Assembly (NCBI GenBank): GCA_002292285.1
Contig: DBBP01000008.1
Coordinates: 447,876-511,875, forward strand
Origin: Proteobacteria bacterium UBA981
GTDB lineage: Bacteria; Pseudomonadota; Gammaproteobacteria; Ga0077536
Direction: 5' to 3'
DNA: 64,000 bases
Below the pieces are notes generated by a model. It saw nothing but the letters and a program-made list of their open reading frames with translations. It had not been told where the DNA came from and made no database searches. A program made the translations under genes and the position numbers. This document shows positions 36,124-44,589 of this stretch, piece by piece; within the stretch, counting starts at the first letter, position 1, and every line of letters begins with the position of its first letter.

Positions 36124-36236
36124 CGCCGGTGTCCCAATTTCAGCTCGATGGCAGCGCACGACTGAGCGCTATATCGTTATTTCGATGCACAACGCGTTCA
36201 AGCGCCCAATGAAATGCCCTGGGGTTGGTCGTGCAC

Positions 36237-36262
36237 AAAAAAAGACCCGCTTGCGCGGGTCC
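36237..36262 (-). terminator. Rho-independent terminator of the peroxiredoxin gene
   Basis: On the minus strand a perfect 7-bp GC-rich stem (GACCCGC / GCGGGTC, tetraloop) is followed directly by a run of seven T residues, 30 bp past the stop codon at 36291. It is a classical intrinsic terminator and closes the selenium-related minus-strand genes. Confidence 0.88.
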
Positions 36263-36290
36263 TTGAAGCGTTCCGTGGCGCGCGCGGCAG

Positions 36291-36941
36291 CTAGTTTTTG
36301 AGCTGCTTTAATACGGCTACCGTATCGGCGGGTTCGGGCCGCGCGGTGTAATCAGGATCGACATCCGTCGCCCGAACAAGGCCATCAGCACTAATAACTA
36401 TTCGTCCCGGCATCGGCAAGGTACCGCTGTCATCGCCATTGTTACCGAATAAATCAATGCCAAAACTCGAGTAGATTCCGGCTATTTCCGTCGGCAACTC
36501 AAAGCGCAGACCCAACTCCGCCGCGTAAGCGTTCTTCGGGTCGCTGAGAATATCGAAACCTAGTTTGTGCGAATCAACCATTTTCGCGTTGAATTCCGCG
36601 AGTTGCGGGCTGAGGGCCACCAAGGTTGCACCAGCGGCTTCAATTTCCGGCAGAATTTCTTGCAAAGCATACAGCTCCGCATTGCAGTAGGGTCACCAGT
36701 GCCCGCGAAAAACTGTCAGCACCACGGCACCGCGCGCAAGAAGGTCTTCAGAGCGAATTTGCACACCGCTCTGGTTGCTTAGAGCAAATGGCGGAAATTT
36801 ACTGCCGACTTTCACGACGCCATCCATGATGCCCGAGTCGCGCAGCTCATTTGTTGCCGCACCCATCTTTTTGAATACTTCGGGGGGGATTTTTTGCGCT
36901 GCCCCGGCCTTGATTTGATCGAGCTTGGCTTTGAGAGTCAT
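36291..36941 (-). CDS. Selenocysteine-containing AhpC/TSA-type peroxiredoxin
   Basis: 216 residues if UGA at 36693-36695 is read as selenocysteine. The catalytic block reads FRGHW-Sec-PYCNAEL, exactly where relatives have FRGxWCPYC; Sec83 is the peroxidatic residue and Cys86 the probable resolving partner. The second half (LPEIEAAGATLVALSPQ, DILSDPKNAYAAELGL) continues the thioredoxin-like fold in the same frame. It reduces peroxides at the expense of a thiol system. The start at 36941 has AGGAGG upstream. A hairpin 6 nt after the UGA fits a SECIS. An automatic gene caller would split it into two genes or a pseudogene. Confidence 0.93.
36661..36686 (-). promoter_or_regulatory. SECIS-like hairpin for the peroxiredoxin UGA
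   Basis: Starting 6 nt after the UGA on the minus strand, TGCAATGC pairs with GCTTTGCA (one T-T mismatch), with a 10-nt loop that begins GG. Bacterial SECIS elements sit in this position inside the coding region and need a G at the first loop bases for SelB binding. The fold was drawn by hand; no energy was calculated. Confidence 0.6.
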
Positions 36942-37083
36942 GACGCCTTGCCTCCTAGGGTTCAAGCAACAATTGTAGCAGGCCCGTCAGCGGATGTTCG
37001 CCTAATCATCGGCGACGGCAGGGTACTCATGAATCGGGCATGACACGCGCGTCATGCTTTCCGCGAGCTGGGGACAGGTAGTG

Positions 37084-37179
37084 TGGCGAAAGAGGTGGGA
37101 GTCGAACCCACCAGACACACCTTCGTGCATCTCACCGGTTTTGAAGACCGGGCGCCCCACCGGGAGACGTAGCTCTTCC
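37084..37179 (-). tRNA. selC: Selenocysteine tRNA (anticodon UCA)
   Basis: The minus strand reads GGAAGAGC... to CTCTTTCGCCA with an encoded CCA. The anticodon stem-loop CCGGTCTTCAAAACCGG presents TCA, which reads UGA. It is 96 nt long, with a large variable arm and a GTTCGACT T-loop, and its first bases match E. coli selC. SelA converts the serine on it to selenocysteine, and SelB delivers it to UGA codons. It lies between the peroxiredoxin gene and the selB-containing gene row, on the same strand. Confidence 0.96.
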
Positions 37180-37241
37180 GCCGACTATGCTAGCAAATGA
37201 TCGCGCCAAGACCACCCCACAGACATAAATGGCTTCGAGCG

Positions 37242-38480
37242 CTATCGGCACCAGGCACCGCTGGCGTTGGAGCGATAGCCCAGAGTTCGATAAGTGGCAT
37301 CCAACAGCGCCTGCCCGCGTTCATTCATGAACAGGCCATTGCCCATACGATTCATCGCATAACCAAAGCTCATGCGGCAAGCCGGATCAGCGAGGCCCAG
37401 CGATCCGCCGGCGCCCACGTGGCCGAAAGCTTCATCACCAATCAGCAGCGACGAATTAACTGCATTGGGCACTTTGCGATTATCGACGCCTTTCATGTAG
37501 CCGAGCGCGAAGCGAGTAGGAATCAGGAGCGTCGCGTCGTCATGCGACGCCATGCTCACGCGCCCCATACGGGCGAGCGTATCCGCGCCGACCAGTCGGA
37601 CCCCATTCAATTCGCCGCCAACGGCGAGCGGCGCGTACATGCCTGCCAGACCACGCGCATTGGTGACACCGTTAGCTGAGCCGATTTCAGCTTGATGACA
37701 TTCTTTCGCATTCGGATTGACGAGCATGAAATCGCGCATAAATAGTTGCGTGGGAGTCTGCTCCGGAGACAAAGCCGTCTGGATGAAGCGCGTCGCCATC
37801 AGCGCCTCGTCCGGAACTGCCGCGATCATCGGAGAAATGCGCGCTTCCACACTCACCGGCGCGCCAATCCAGAAATCGAGTCCTAGCGGTTGGGCCACTT
37901 GTTCATTGAAATACTTGCCGAGGCGCTTGCCAGCCGCACGATGCACTATTTCACCGACCGTCCAAGCCATGCTGATGGCATGGTAGCCGCCGCGGGTGCC
38001 CGGTTCCCAGAACACCGGTTCTTCTGCGATACGGTCGACCATGTAGTCGTAATCGTAGAAACCACCATCTTTTACCGCGCCGCGCACGTGGGGCAGACCG
38101 AGGCTGTGGTCGAGCGTCATTTTGACCAGTGCATGTTCTTTTCCGCCCACTGCAAATTCCGGCCAGTATTCGCGAATCTCCGCATCTAAATCGAGCTGTC
38201 CGCGGTCGGCGAGCATGTGCGCACATAAGGCCATGGCGCCTTTCGTTGCCGAAAACACCGTGCATAGCGTGTCCTGCTGCCAGGCTTCGCCGTCACGTTT
38301 GATGTGGCCTCCCCAAAGATCGACCACCTTTTCGCCTTCCACGGTGACTACACAACTCGCGCCCACTTCATCGTGCTCATTGAAGTTCGCGACGAAGGCT
38401 TCAGCAATGGCGTCGAAGCGTGCATCGCATTGCCCTTCAACCCGGCCTGTGGTGGTTTCGATAGACACGGAGTTACTCAT
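37242..38480 (-). CDS. Serine beta-lactamase-fold hydrolase (class C-like, esterase/peptidase)
   Basis: 412 residues without an evident signal peptide. The SxxK motif is Ser77-Ala-Thr-Lys80 (FSATKGAM), the Tyr motif is in GGYHAIS (~165), and GHVGAGGSLG near residue 370 corresponds to the KTG-like third motif (HxG), as in EstB-type esterases. It is therefore an esterase or amidase rather than a true beta-lactamase. It starts 10 bp after selB and is probably on the same transcript, although no link with selenium is apparent. GAAGGA precedes the ATG. Confidence 0.88.
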   Translation of the reverse strand: MSNSVSIETTTGRVEGQCDARFDAIAEAFVANFNEHDEVGASCVVTVEGEKVVDLWGGHIKRDGEAWQQDTLCTVFSATKGAMALCAHMLADRGQLDLDAEIREYWPEFAVGGKEHALVKMTLDHSLGLPHVRGAVKDGGFYDYDYMVDRIAEEPVFWEPGTRGGYHAISMAWTVGEIVHRAAGKRLGKYFNEQVAQPLGLDFWIGAPVSVEARISPMIAAVPDEALMATRFIQTALSPEQTPTQLFMRDFMLVNPNAKECHQAEIGSANGVTNARGLAGMYAPLAVGGELNGVRLVGADTLARMGRVSMASHDDATLLIPTRFALGYMKGVDNRKVPNAVNSSLLIGDEAFGHVGAGGSLGLADPACRMSFGYAMNRMGNGLFMNERGQALLDATYRTLGYRSNASGAWCR

Positions 38481-38490
38481 AAGTATTCCT

Positions 38491-40398
38491 TCAGGTCGTT
38501 CGCGATGGAACCAATTTACGCACCTGACCGTGCCTGCGGGTCAAGCCAACACGATCAAGATACTCAAGAATTTCAACTACTGCGTTACGCCCGATACCGA
38601 CTTCATTGCGAAAATCGGCCACGGTGAACACGCCATCTGGCTGGGTCCGTGCAAGTTCGCGCACGATCGTTTCAAAATGTACAACGGTCTCCGGCAGGAA
38701 GTAGCGTTTGGCGCTGACGCGGACCAAAAAACCTTCTTGTGCAGAACGGATCAAAAACGCTTCGAGCAGTTTGAAATCCATCCCCAACGGTTCCACCATG
38801 TCGTGAACCACGGGCGTTTTAAAATCTGCGACATCGAGTAGCGGACGGACACGTTTCCACAGGGCTTCATCAGCCGGAGAACGCCGCGCCGCATGTCCAG
38901 GCAAGCGCACCAACGCACCATCACGCTCAAACGTGCCGTCGGCCAGCAGCTCGTTAATTAACAGGACGAGTAACTCGGGCTTCAGACGTCGAGGCAGTTG
39001 GCGATTGATGTCGGCTTCACTGGACCCCGTGCGCTCGGGAGCCGCGACATGGCAGGCCTCAAGGGCCGGCACCAGAGAATCCTTCAAATCCTGCCATCTA
39101 CGCGGTTCGAATCCACGTGGATGGTCGCCACCGGCGACAACGACCGGCACGTTGTGTTGCAGGTCGTGCAGCTGCGACGCAGACAGATTCCATGCTCGCG
39201 CAAAGCGCGAGATATCAACACCATCCTCCAGCGTTGACAGTGCCCTAGCGAACGCCTGGTCGGCGCTCGGTTCGCGCATCGCCTGCAAATAAACTGCCCG
39301 CTCACGGCGCGCACGACCGCGTATATCCGGCAACGGGTCAAGTACAACGCCACCCCCGACCGTGCGCCGCGCCGATTGGTCACGCAGCACAATCCGGTCG
39401 CCGCGTACTGCGTGCAGTTCGTTATCCAACATCAATTGCACCAGGCCTGTGTGTCCTGGCTCAATCGACTTACCGTCGAAAGTGACCAGCCGACCTGTCA
39501 CGTCAGCCGCGCCAATGTGCACATGGACCGGGGCGCGATTGCGCAGCGCTCGTCCTTCGCTCGCAAGCACCCGGACCTCCCCATCCAGGCGACGCGTTGA
39601 AAAATCTGCACCGGGGCCGACAATCCAGTCACCGCGGTGTAGCTCAGCTTCGCGCAAGCCTGCCCCGGTTAGGTTGAGCGCGGTGCGCTGCCCGCATATA
39701 GCCCGCGGAGCTTCGCGGTTCTGTGCATGGATCCCGCGCACCCGCAATTCACCGCCGCCTGGCGTGTGATGAACTGCATCGTTCAATGCGACTTCGCCGG
39801 AAAATAGCGTGCCCGTCACAACCCGCCCGGCCCCTTTGAGTAAAAAGCTGCGGTCGATCGCGAGGCGCAAATTGCCTGCGCTTACACGCACAGGAACAAC
39901 GCTAGCGAGGCGCACAAGCTCGGCACGCAATTCTTCAATACCGACACCCTCGACCGCCGATACTGGCAACACCGCGGCGTCTGCCAGCGGAGTCGCGGCA
40001 AGTAATTCATGACACTCGACAGTGACTTCTTCTAAACGCTCGGCGCTAACACGGTCGATCTTAGTCAGCGCGATAACGCCGCGTGAAACGCCCAGTAGAT
40101 CCAGAATCGCGAGATGTTCTGCGGTTTGGGGCATAGGACCGTCATCGGCAGCGACAATAAACAAGACGACGTCAATTCCGCTAACCCCCGCGACCATCGT
40201 ACGAATGAATCGTTCGTGTCCAGGAACATCGATAAAACCCGTACTTTCGCCGTTGCCCAAATCGAAATAAGCGAAGCCCAGTTCGATTGTCAGACCGCGC
40301 TGCTTTTCTTCGGGTAGCCGGTCCGTGTCGACACCAGTGAGGGCTTTAACCAGTAACGTCTTGCCATGATCGACGTGACCAGCGGTGGCGACAATCAT
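38491..40398 (-). CDS. selB: Selenocysteine-specific elongation factor
   Basis: 635 residues, typical length. The G domain has GHVDHGKT (residues 7-14), DVPGHERF and TKID. EF-Tu-like beta domains follow, then winged-helix repeats in the C-terminal third (e.g. ETVVHFETIVRELA...VFTVADFRNEVGIGRNAVVEIL), which bind the SECIS. SelB carries Sec-tRNA to in-frame UGA. Its start overlaps the stop of selA by 4 bp (ATGA), so the two are translationally coupled. Confidence 0.97.
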   Translation of the reverse strand: MIVATAGHVDHGKTLLVKALTGVDTDRLPEEKQRGLTIELGFAYFDLGNGESTGFIDVPGHERFIRTMVAGVSGIDVVLFIVAADDGPMPQTAEHLAILDLLGVSRGVIALTKIDRVSAERLEEVTVECHELLAATPLADAAVLPVSAVEGVGIEELRAELVRLASVVPVRVSAGNLRLAIDRSFLLKGAGRVVTGTLFSGEVALNDAVHHTPGGGELRVRGIHAQNREAPRAICGQRTALNLTGAGLREAELHRGDWIVGPGADFSTRRLDGEVRVLASEGRALRNRAPVHVHIGAADVTGRLVTFDGKSIEPGHTGLVQLMLDNELHAVRGDRIVLRDQSARRTVGGGVVLDPLPDIRGRARRERAVYLQAMREPSADQAFARALSTLEDGVDISRFARAWNLSASQLHDLQHNVPVVVAGGDHPRGFEPRRWQDLKDSLVPALEACHVAAPERTGSSEADINRQLPRRLKPELLVLLINELLADGTFERDGALVRLPGHAARRSPADEALWKRVRPLLDVADFKTPVVHDMVEPLGMDFKLLEAFLIRSAQEGFLVRVSAKRYFLPETVVHFETIVRELARTQPDGVFTVADFRNEVGIGRNAVVEILEYLDRVGLTRRHGQVRKLVPSRTT

Positions 40399-41819
40399 GG
40401 CGCTTCACCTGCACTCGATAAGAAACTCAATTGCTCGATGAAACCCGCCTCATTCTCAAGGCAGCGCAGATCAAGTAATAACATACCGTCCGCGATGCGC
40501 CCGATCACGGGCACCGGCAAAGCACGGAAGCGGGCTGCGAGACGCTCGAGCGCTTTGCCTCGCGAACCCACTATGCACAAAGCCAGCGCGGCGCTCGGCA
40601 GTAAATCGACTGGCATCGCCCCGCTCCCAATCTGGCTGCGACAATCAGTAACACTCACCGTGGCGTCACCCTGCAACGCCTTGCTCACAGGATCCAGCAG
40701 GCGCTCTGCAACGGATCGAATGTCGTCTTCGCTACGCGTTAACAAGCGTAGCGTCGGCAGACGTTCAGCCAGACGCGTCGGATCAGCGTACAGCTGCAAC
40801 ACAGCAGTCAACGCCGCCAGCGTGATTTTGTCGACACGCAGCGCTCGCTTCATAGGATTCTTCTTAATCTTTCGGATCAAATCCCTGCGCCCGACGATAA
40901 TTCCGCATTGCGGGCCACCCAGGAGCTTGTCGCCGCTGAAGGTCACCAAATCCGCCCCGGCTGACAGCGTCTCCGCGACCGTTTGTTCGCGCGGCAAACC
41001 GAACTGACTTAGATCGACGAGTGAGCCGCTGCCCGCGTCAACGACGTATGCGATGCCGTGCTGATGGGCTATGCCAGCGAGTTGTTGATCAGATACGCTA
41101 GCGACGAATCCTTCCACCACGTAATTGCTGGTGTGTACCTTCATCAACAGCGCAGTGCGTGTCGAGAGTGCCGCTTCGAAGTCGCGCGCATGAGTACGGT
41201 TAGTGGTGCCGACTTCGACGAGCTTGCTGCCGGCCCGGGCCATCACTTCGGGAATGCGGAAGGCGCCACCGATTTCGACCAACTCACCACGCGAGACCGG
41301 CACTTCTTTGCGCATAGCGAGCGAGTTCAATAGCAGTAGCACTGCAGCGGCGTTATTGTTGACCACTGTCGCAGCTTCGGCGCCGGTAAGTCGGCAGATC
41401 CAGCTTTCCACCAAGGTGTCACGATCACCGCGTTTGCCGTTTCCCAGATCGAACTCAAGATTGCTCGCACTACTTGCCACCGCGGTCATTGCGGCAATAG
41501 CTTCAGCAGGCAACGGTGCACGCCCAAGATTCGTATGCAGGACAGTCCCTGTGAGATTAAAGACCGGCTTCAGGGCTGGGGCCATCATGGCTGCGAGTTT
41601 TTCAGCTGCACGGCCGACGACATCCCCAAACTCCGGCATTGGCGAATCGCGCGCTGCCAGGATCTGCGCGCGCAACTCCGCGACAATGTCGCGCATCACA
41701 GCAGTGACCAGCTCGCGGCCATACGCGTCGAGCAGGACTGTGCAAGTTGTACTGCGCAAGAGTTCGTCGATTGACGGCATCTCGCGCAGCCGTGTTTGTG
41801 TCGTGTTGGTGTCGTTCAC
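40395..41819 (-). CDS. selA: L-seryl-tRNA(Sec) selenium transferase
   Basis: 474 residues, a fold-type I PLP enzyme. It shows INGT-like NLTGTVLHTNLGRAPL (88-103), a Gly/Asn-rich VVNNNAAAVLL (152-162), DAGSGSLVDL (261-270) and the PLP lysine Lys298 in TFSGDKLLGGPQCG. It replaces the serine hydroxyl on tRNA(Sec) with selenium using selenophosphate from SelD. It starts 24 bp after the UGSC-partner gene and overlaps selB, so one transcript probably covers the whole row. Confidence 0.97.
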   Translation of the reverse strand: MNDTNTTQTRLREMPSIDELLRSTTCTVLLDAYGRELVTAVMRDIVAELRAQILAARDSPMPEFGDVVGRAAEKLAAMMAPALKPVFNLTGTVLHTNLGRAPLPAEAIAAMTAVASSASNLEFDLGNGKRGDRDTLVESWICRLTGAEAATVVNNNAAAVLLLLNSLAMRKEVPVSRGELVEIGGAFRIPEVMARAGSKLVEVGTTNRTHARDFEAALSTRTALLMKVHTSNYVVEGFVASVSDQQLAGIAHQHGIAYVVDAGSGSLVDLSQFGLPREQTVAETLSAGADLVTFSGDKLLGGPQCGIIVGRRDLIRKIKKNPMKRALRVDKITLAALTAVLQLYADPTRLAERLPTLRLLTRSEDDIRSVAERLLDPVSKALQGDATVSVTDCRSQIGSGAMPVDLLPSAALALCIVGSRGKALERLAARFRALPVPVIGRIADGMLLLDLRCLENEAGFIEQLSFLSSAGEAP

Positions 41820-41843
41820 GATGTCCTTATCAGCGTCGTGCAG

Positions 41844-42908
41844 TTAGTTCGGCGTCGGCAGCTCACAAAATTGATCTAATTCAACTTCCGCGTGAACGGT
41901 AACGTTCCCGTGCGGCCCTGCACACCAGGTTGGCATGACCATCGTATATAAGCCGGGTGCGCCTGCCACCAACACTAGAATTTTGCTGCTGTCACGCACC
42001 GCAGGAATCATGTCCTCTTTTCCGACCAGCATTTTCGGGTTGAGTCGAATCATCAATGCTCGTGGCGTGAGTGCACGTGCGGCGAGTTCGCGCTGAATCG
42101 CACTGCGGTCGAAACCGACGCTGTGCAAAATAGCGGCATGCTCTGGATTGAGCACCACCGCGACGGCGCCGTTGCCACCAAGGTGCGAGTTATTGCTGCC
42201 GGGATTGGCGATGGCTTCGGCAATGGTTTGCAGTAGAGCGTCGGCAAATACGGCCTCGTTACTGTCTCCGGTAAACAGCACCGAATGCGGACTCTCGACA
42301 CCGAGTACCGTCACGACACTTTGTGATTCGCTATATCCGAGCGTGGTGTGCAAGGGCGGGAACGGCGACGCCTGTTCGTCTTCGGCGAAACAGAAGCCGA
42401 ATTTTGCCGGCGAACCATGGATAGCCATATCCGACTCACCCGCACGTGCGCCACCAATGTTGATCATGGTCAAGCGCAAAGCCCGACCGACACTCGCATT
42501 CGCACGGTGCCCTGGCCCCATCAGTCCGAAACCACTCGCGAATCCGCCGGCCTCTCTGGCCGGTCCGTTCACGATCACCATCGGCGTGGTGCAGTGCGTT
42601 GTGCACTGCATTTCTGTGAGATCGAACTCGGGTTGGCAAATGGCGCGTACAGCCGCTACAACGACACTGATGTGATCCGGCGTACAGCCGGCCATGACGG
42701 CGGCGACCGCAACTTTCTCCACTGTCGCGATCCCATAACCGGGACCCATCTCGCCCAACTCGATATCCGCGTCGAGGCCACTGGCCAGAATCATGCGCGT
42801 AACCCGTTCAGCAGTCGGGATGATGACCGGTAGTCCATCGGTACAACCATTGGCGTGCAGTTGTTCCAAAGCCGCGTCAGCGTCGGCAGCACTCAACATA
42901 ACGTTCAT
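41844..42908 (-). CDS. Unrecognised partner protein of the UGSC selenoprotein
   Basis: 354 residues, soluble. Its ATG overlaps the selenoprotein stop codon (ATGA), so the two are translationally coupled and probably form a complex. Visible blocks are MQCTTHCTTPMVIVNGPARE (a Cys pair near residue ~100), GFGLMGPGHRANASVGRALR, INIGGARAGESDMAIHGSP and SNNSHLGGNGAVAVVLNPEHAAIL. I cannot assign a known enzyme family. The Cys pair could act with the selenocysteine in a redox or reductive-cleavage cycle; this is inference from gene order. Confidence 0.88.
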   Translation of the reverse strand: MNVMLSAADADAALEQLHANGCTDGLPVIIPTAERVTRMILASGLDADIELGEMGPGYGIATVEKVAVAAVMAGCTPDHISVVVAAVRAICQPEFDLTEMQCTTHCTTPMVIVNGPAREAGGFASGFGLMGPGHRANASVGRALRLTMINIGGARAGESDMAIHGSPAKFGFCFAEDEQASPFPPLHTTLGYSESQSVVTVLGVESPHSVLFTGDSNEAVFADALLQTIAEAIANPGSNNSHLGGNGAVAVVLNPEHAAILHSVGFDRSAIQRELAARALTPRALMIRLNPKMLVGKEDMIPAVRDSSKILVLVAGAPGLYTMVMPTWCAGPHGNVTVHAEVELDQFCELPTPN

Positions 42909-43432
42909 CCGTTTCGCAGGCGGCCAATCACTTCGTCACAAATCTGCAACGCCAGTTCGCCCATCGCATCAAGACCGATGCCGGCAACCGGGTGCGGCAC
43001 GATCACCCGCGGCACGTCGGGCATGCCTTCGGCACGGGCGACGAAGTTGCCTTGTGGTTCGAATTTCGTTGTTACAAACGCGACCGCTGGCCGCCCCGCT
43101 CTCGCTACTGCAATGCCGTCACGCACGGTGCCGGAAGTACAGCTGCCTCAATGCCCGTAGGCAGTCACCAGCGCATCGCATTCGCTCGCGATGGAATCGA
43201 CAATTGACGCTACTGCCGGCGCCGAAGCGCCCGGCTTTTGGTAGCGCTTAAAGCTGGCTTGCGGCAACGCGCCAGCGAGTGCGCCCTCAACTGCGTCCAG
43301 AAAGGCGACGGAATCCGGAAAGCCGTTGGCGAGCAGGCCGATAGTCGGACTGCCGGATAAATCGTGCCGGCAGGTATACGACTCGGGTGCAACGCGAGTC
43401 GCCCCACGTGGATCATGGAAATCAATAGCCAT
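42905..43432 (-). CDS. UGSC-motif selenoprotein
   Basis: 175 residues if the UGA at 43148-43150 is read as Sec95. The active segment is YGH-Sec-Gly-Ser-Cys-Thr-SGTVRDGI, a Sec-x-x-Cys pair (Cys98). The frame is continuous on both sides, and the downstream half (AVARAGRPAVAFVTTKFEP) is protein-like. The start at 43432 has GGGGAG upstream. The Sec-Gly-x-Cys-Thr segment also recalls the selenocysteine region of glycine/proline reductase B subunits, from memory. It heads the row UGSC-partner-selA-selB. Function is unknown; redox chemistry on a small substrate is likely. Confidence 0.92.
43116..43134 (-). promoter_or_regulatory. SECIS-like hairpin for the UGSC selenoprotein
   Basis: Thirteen nt after the UGA, CCGgCAC and GTGaCGG form a stem (6 bp with one G-A mismatch) closed by the loop CGTGC, whose second base is G. 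Distance and loop agree with bacterial SECIS rules. The structure was drawn by eye. Confidence 0.55.
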
Positions 43433-43708
43433 AGTTCTCCCCTGAATAGCTAGGCACACGCATTATAAGAATGGTAGACGATTGTACGCACTCACCCGCC
43501 CGAGCGCGGCCACCGGGCCACGCCCTGTTCATCCGCTCGGCGCCACGTCGAGGGTCTCGGGAGGCTCTCGCATTGCGAAACCGACCTGGCGCGGCGTCGG
43601 TCCAACGGGTCGCGAGCGCGATCACTTTCCGCCTATCGGTCTGATATGCCGCGTCGTTCGCTGCGCAGTACGGCGCAGCCAAGACACATCGCAGCGCCTT
43701 CCGACCGC

Positions 43709-44485
43709 CTAGCGTCCCTTGAATACGGGTTCGCGCTTCTCGACAAAGGCACGCATGGCCTCTTTCGAGTCCTCGCTTTGTCCCAGCTGACCCGTCATGG
43801 TTTGTTCGAAACGATAACCGTCACGTAGCGTCATTTCTTCGATTTGATTCAGCGCATGTTTGGCCAGCTTGGTCGCGACCGGGCTTTTGGCAGCGATCTC
43901 GCGAGCGATGGCCATCGCCGCCTCCATCAGATCCTCGGGCGCAGTGCATTCTTCAACCACGCCGAGACGATACAACTCCGGTCCAAATACCCGCAGCCCG
44001 GTCAGCATCATGCGGCGCTGGCGAGAATGGCTGAATAACCGCTTGGTGTGACGCCCACCACCCAATAACCCAACATTGATTTCTGGCAGCCCCAGGCAGC
44101 CTTTCTCGCTCGCCAGCAGGATGTCACACGATGCGGCGAGGGCCAGACCGCCGCCGAGAGCCGGGCCGTTAATCGCCGCGATCACCGGCTTCTGGCACTC
44201 CATGATGCTGTGGTAAGCCTCCCGTGCGCGCCGCGAGTTCTGCCAGTGGTCACCGTCCTTGCGCTCGGTGCCAACCCGTTCCTTGATATCAGCCCCGGCA
44301 CAAAAGCATTTGCCCTCGCCCGTAAAGACTACCGCGCGTATGTCATCGCGATCACTAATGGTGTCGAAGGTCCAGGCCACTTCCGCGAGCAATTGTTGGC
44401 TATGGGCATTGACGGGCGGGTTGGCAAGCTGCACCAGTCCAATGTAATCCTCGACGACTTCCAGTTTGACGACTTCCGGCTTCAC
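43709..44485 (-). CDS. Crotonase-family protein (enoyl-CoA hydratase/isomerase) lacking one catalytic Glu
   Basis: 258 residues from the GTG at 44485 (GAGG 9 nt upstream); an in-frame start at 44515 is also possible. The CoA-binding/oxyanion loop is GKCFCAGADIKER, and GPALGGGLALAASCD follows. In crotonase the segment is GGGxELA, so the first catalytic Glu is replaced here, while the second is kept (GLPEINVGLLGGG). Chemistry other than plain hydration is therefore likely. It is divergent from the acyl-CoA dehydrogenase fusion, 104 bp away. Confidence 0.87.
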   Translation of the reverse strand: MKPEVVKLEVVEDYIGLVQLANPPVNAHSQQLLAEVAWTFDTISDRDDIRAVVFTGEGKCFCAGADIKERVGTERKDGDHWQNSRRAREAYHSIMECQKPVIAAINGPALGGGLALAASCDILLASEKGCLGLPEINVGLLGGGRHTKRLFSHSRQRRMMLTGLRVFGPELYRLGVVEECTAPEDLMEAAMAIAREIAAKSPVATKLAKHALNQIEEMTLRDGYRFEQTMTGQLGQSEDSKEAMRAFVEKREPVFKGR

Positions 44486-44589
44486 AATTTCACACCTCAG
44501 GTTTTTGCATCCCATGCCACCCGCGTTCCGCAGGCGACGCCATTTCGAATTATCATATCGCGTCTATTTGCCCTCCCGGAGAATCGTTC

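Noticed and set aside
36693..36965. Peroxiredoxin as a pseudogene broken by a stop codon
   Set aside because: The stop is UGA at the exact catalytic Cys position, the frame continues, and the selenocysteine machinery and a SECIS-like hairpin are adjacent.
37242..38480. True class C beta-lactamase
   Set aside because: No signal peptide, and the third motif is HVGAGG rather than KTG; EstB-like esterases fit better.
43148..43459. 103-residue protein ending in YGH as a complete gene
   Set aside because: The frame goes on after UGA with GSCTSGT and a protein-like C-terminus; reading it as a selenoprotein explains both halves.
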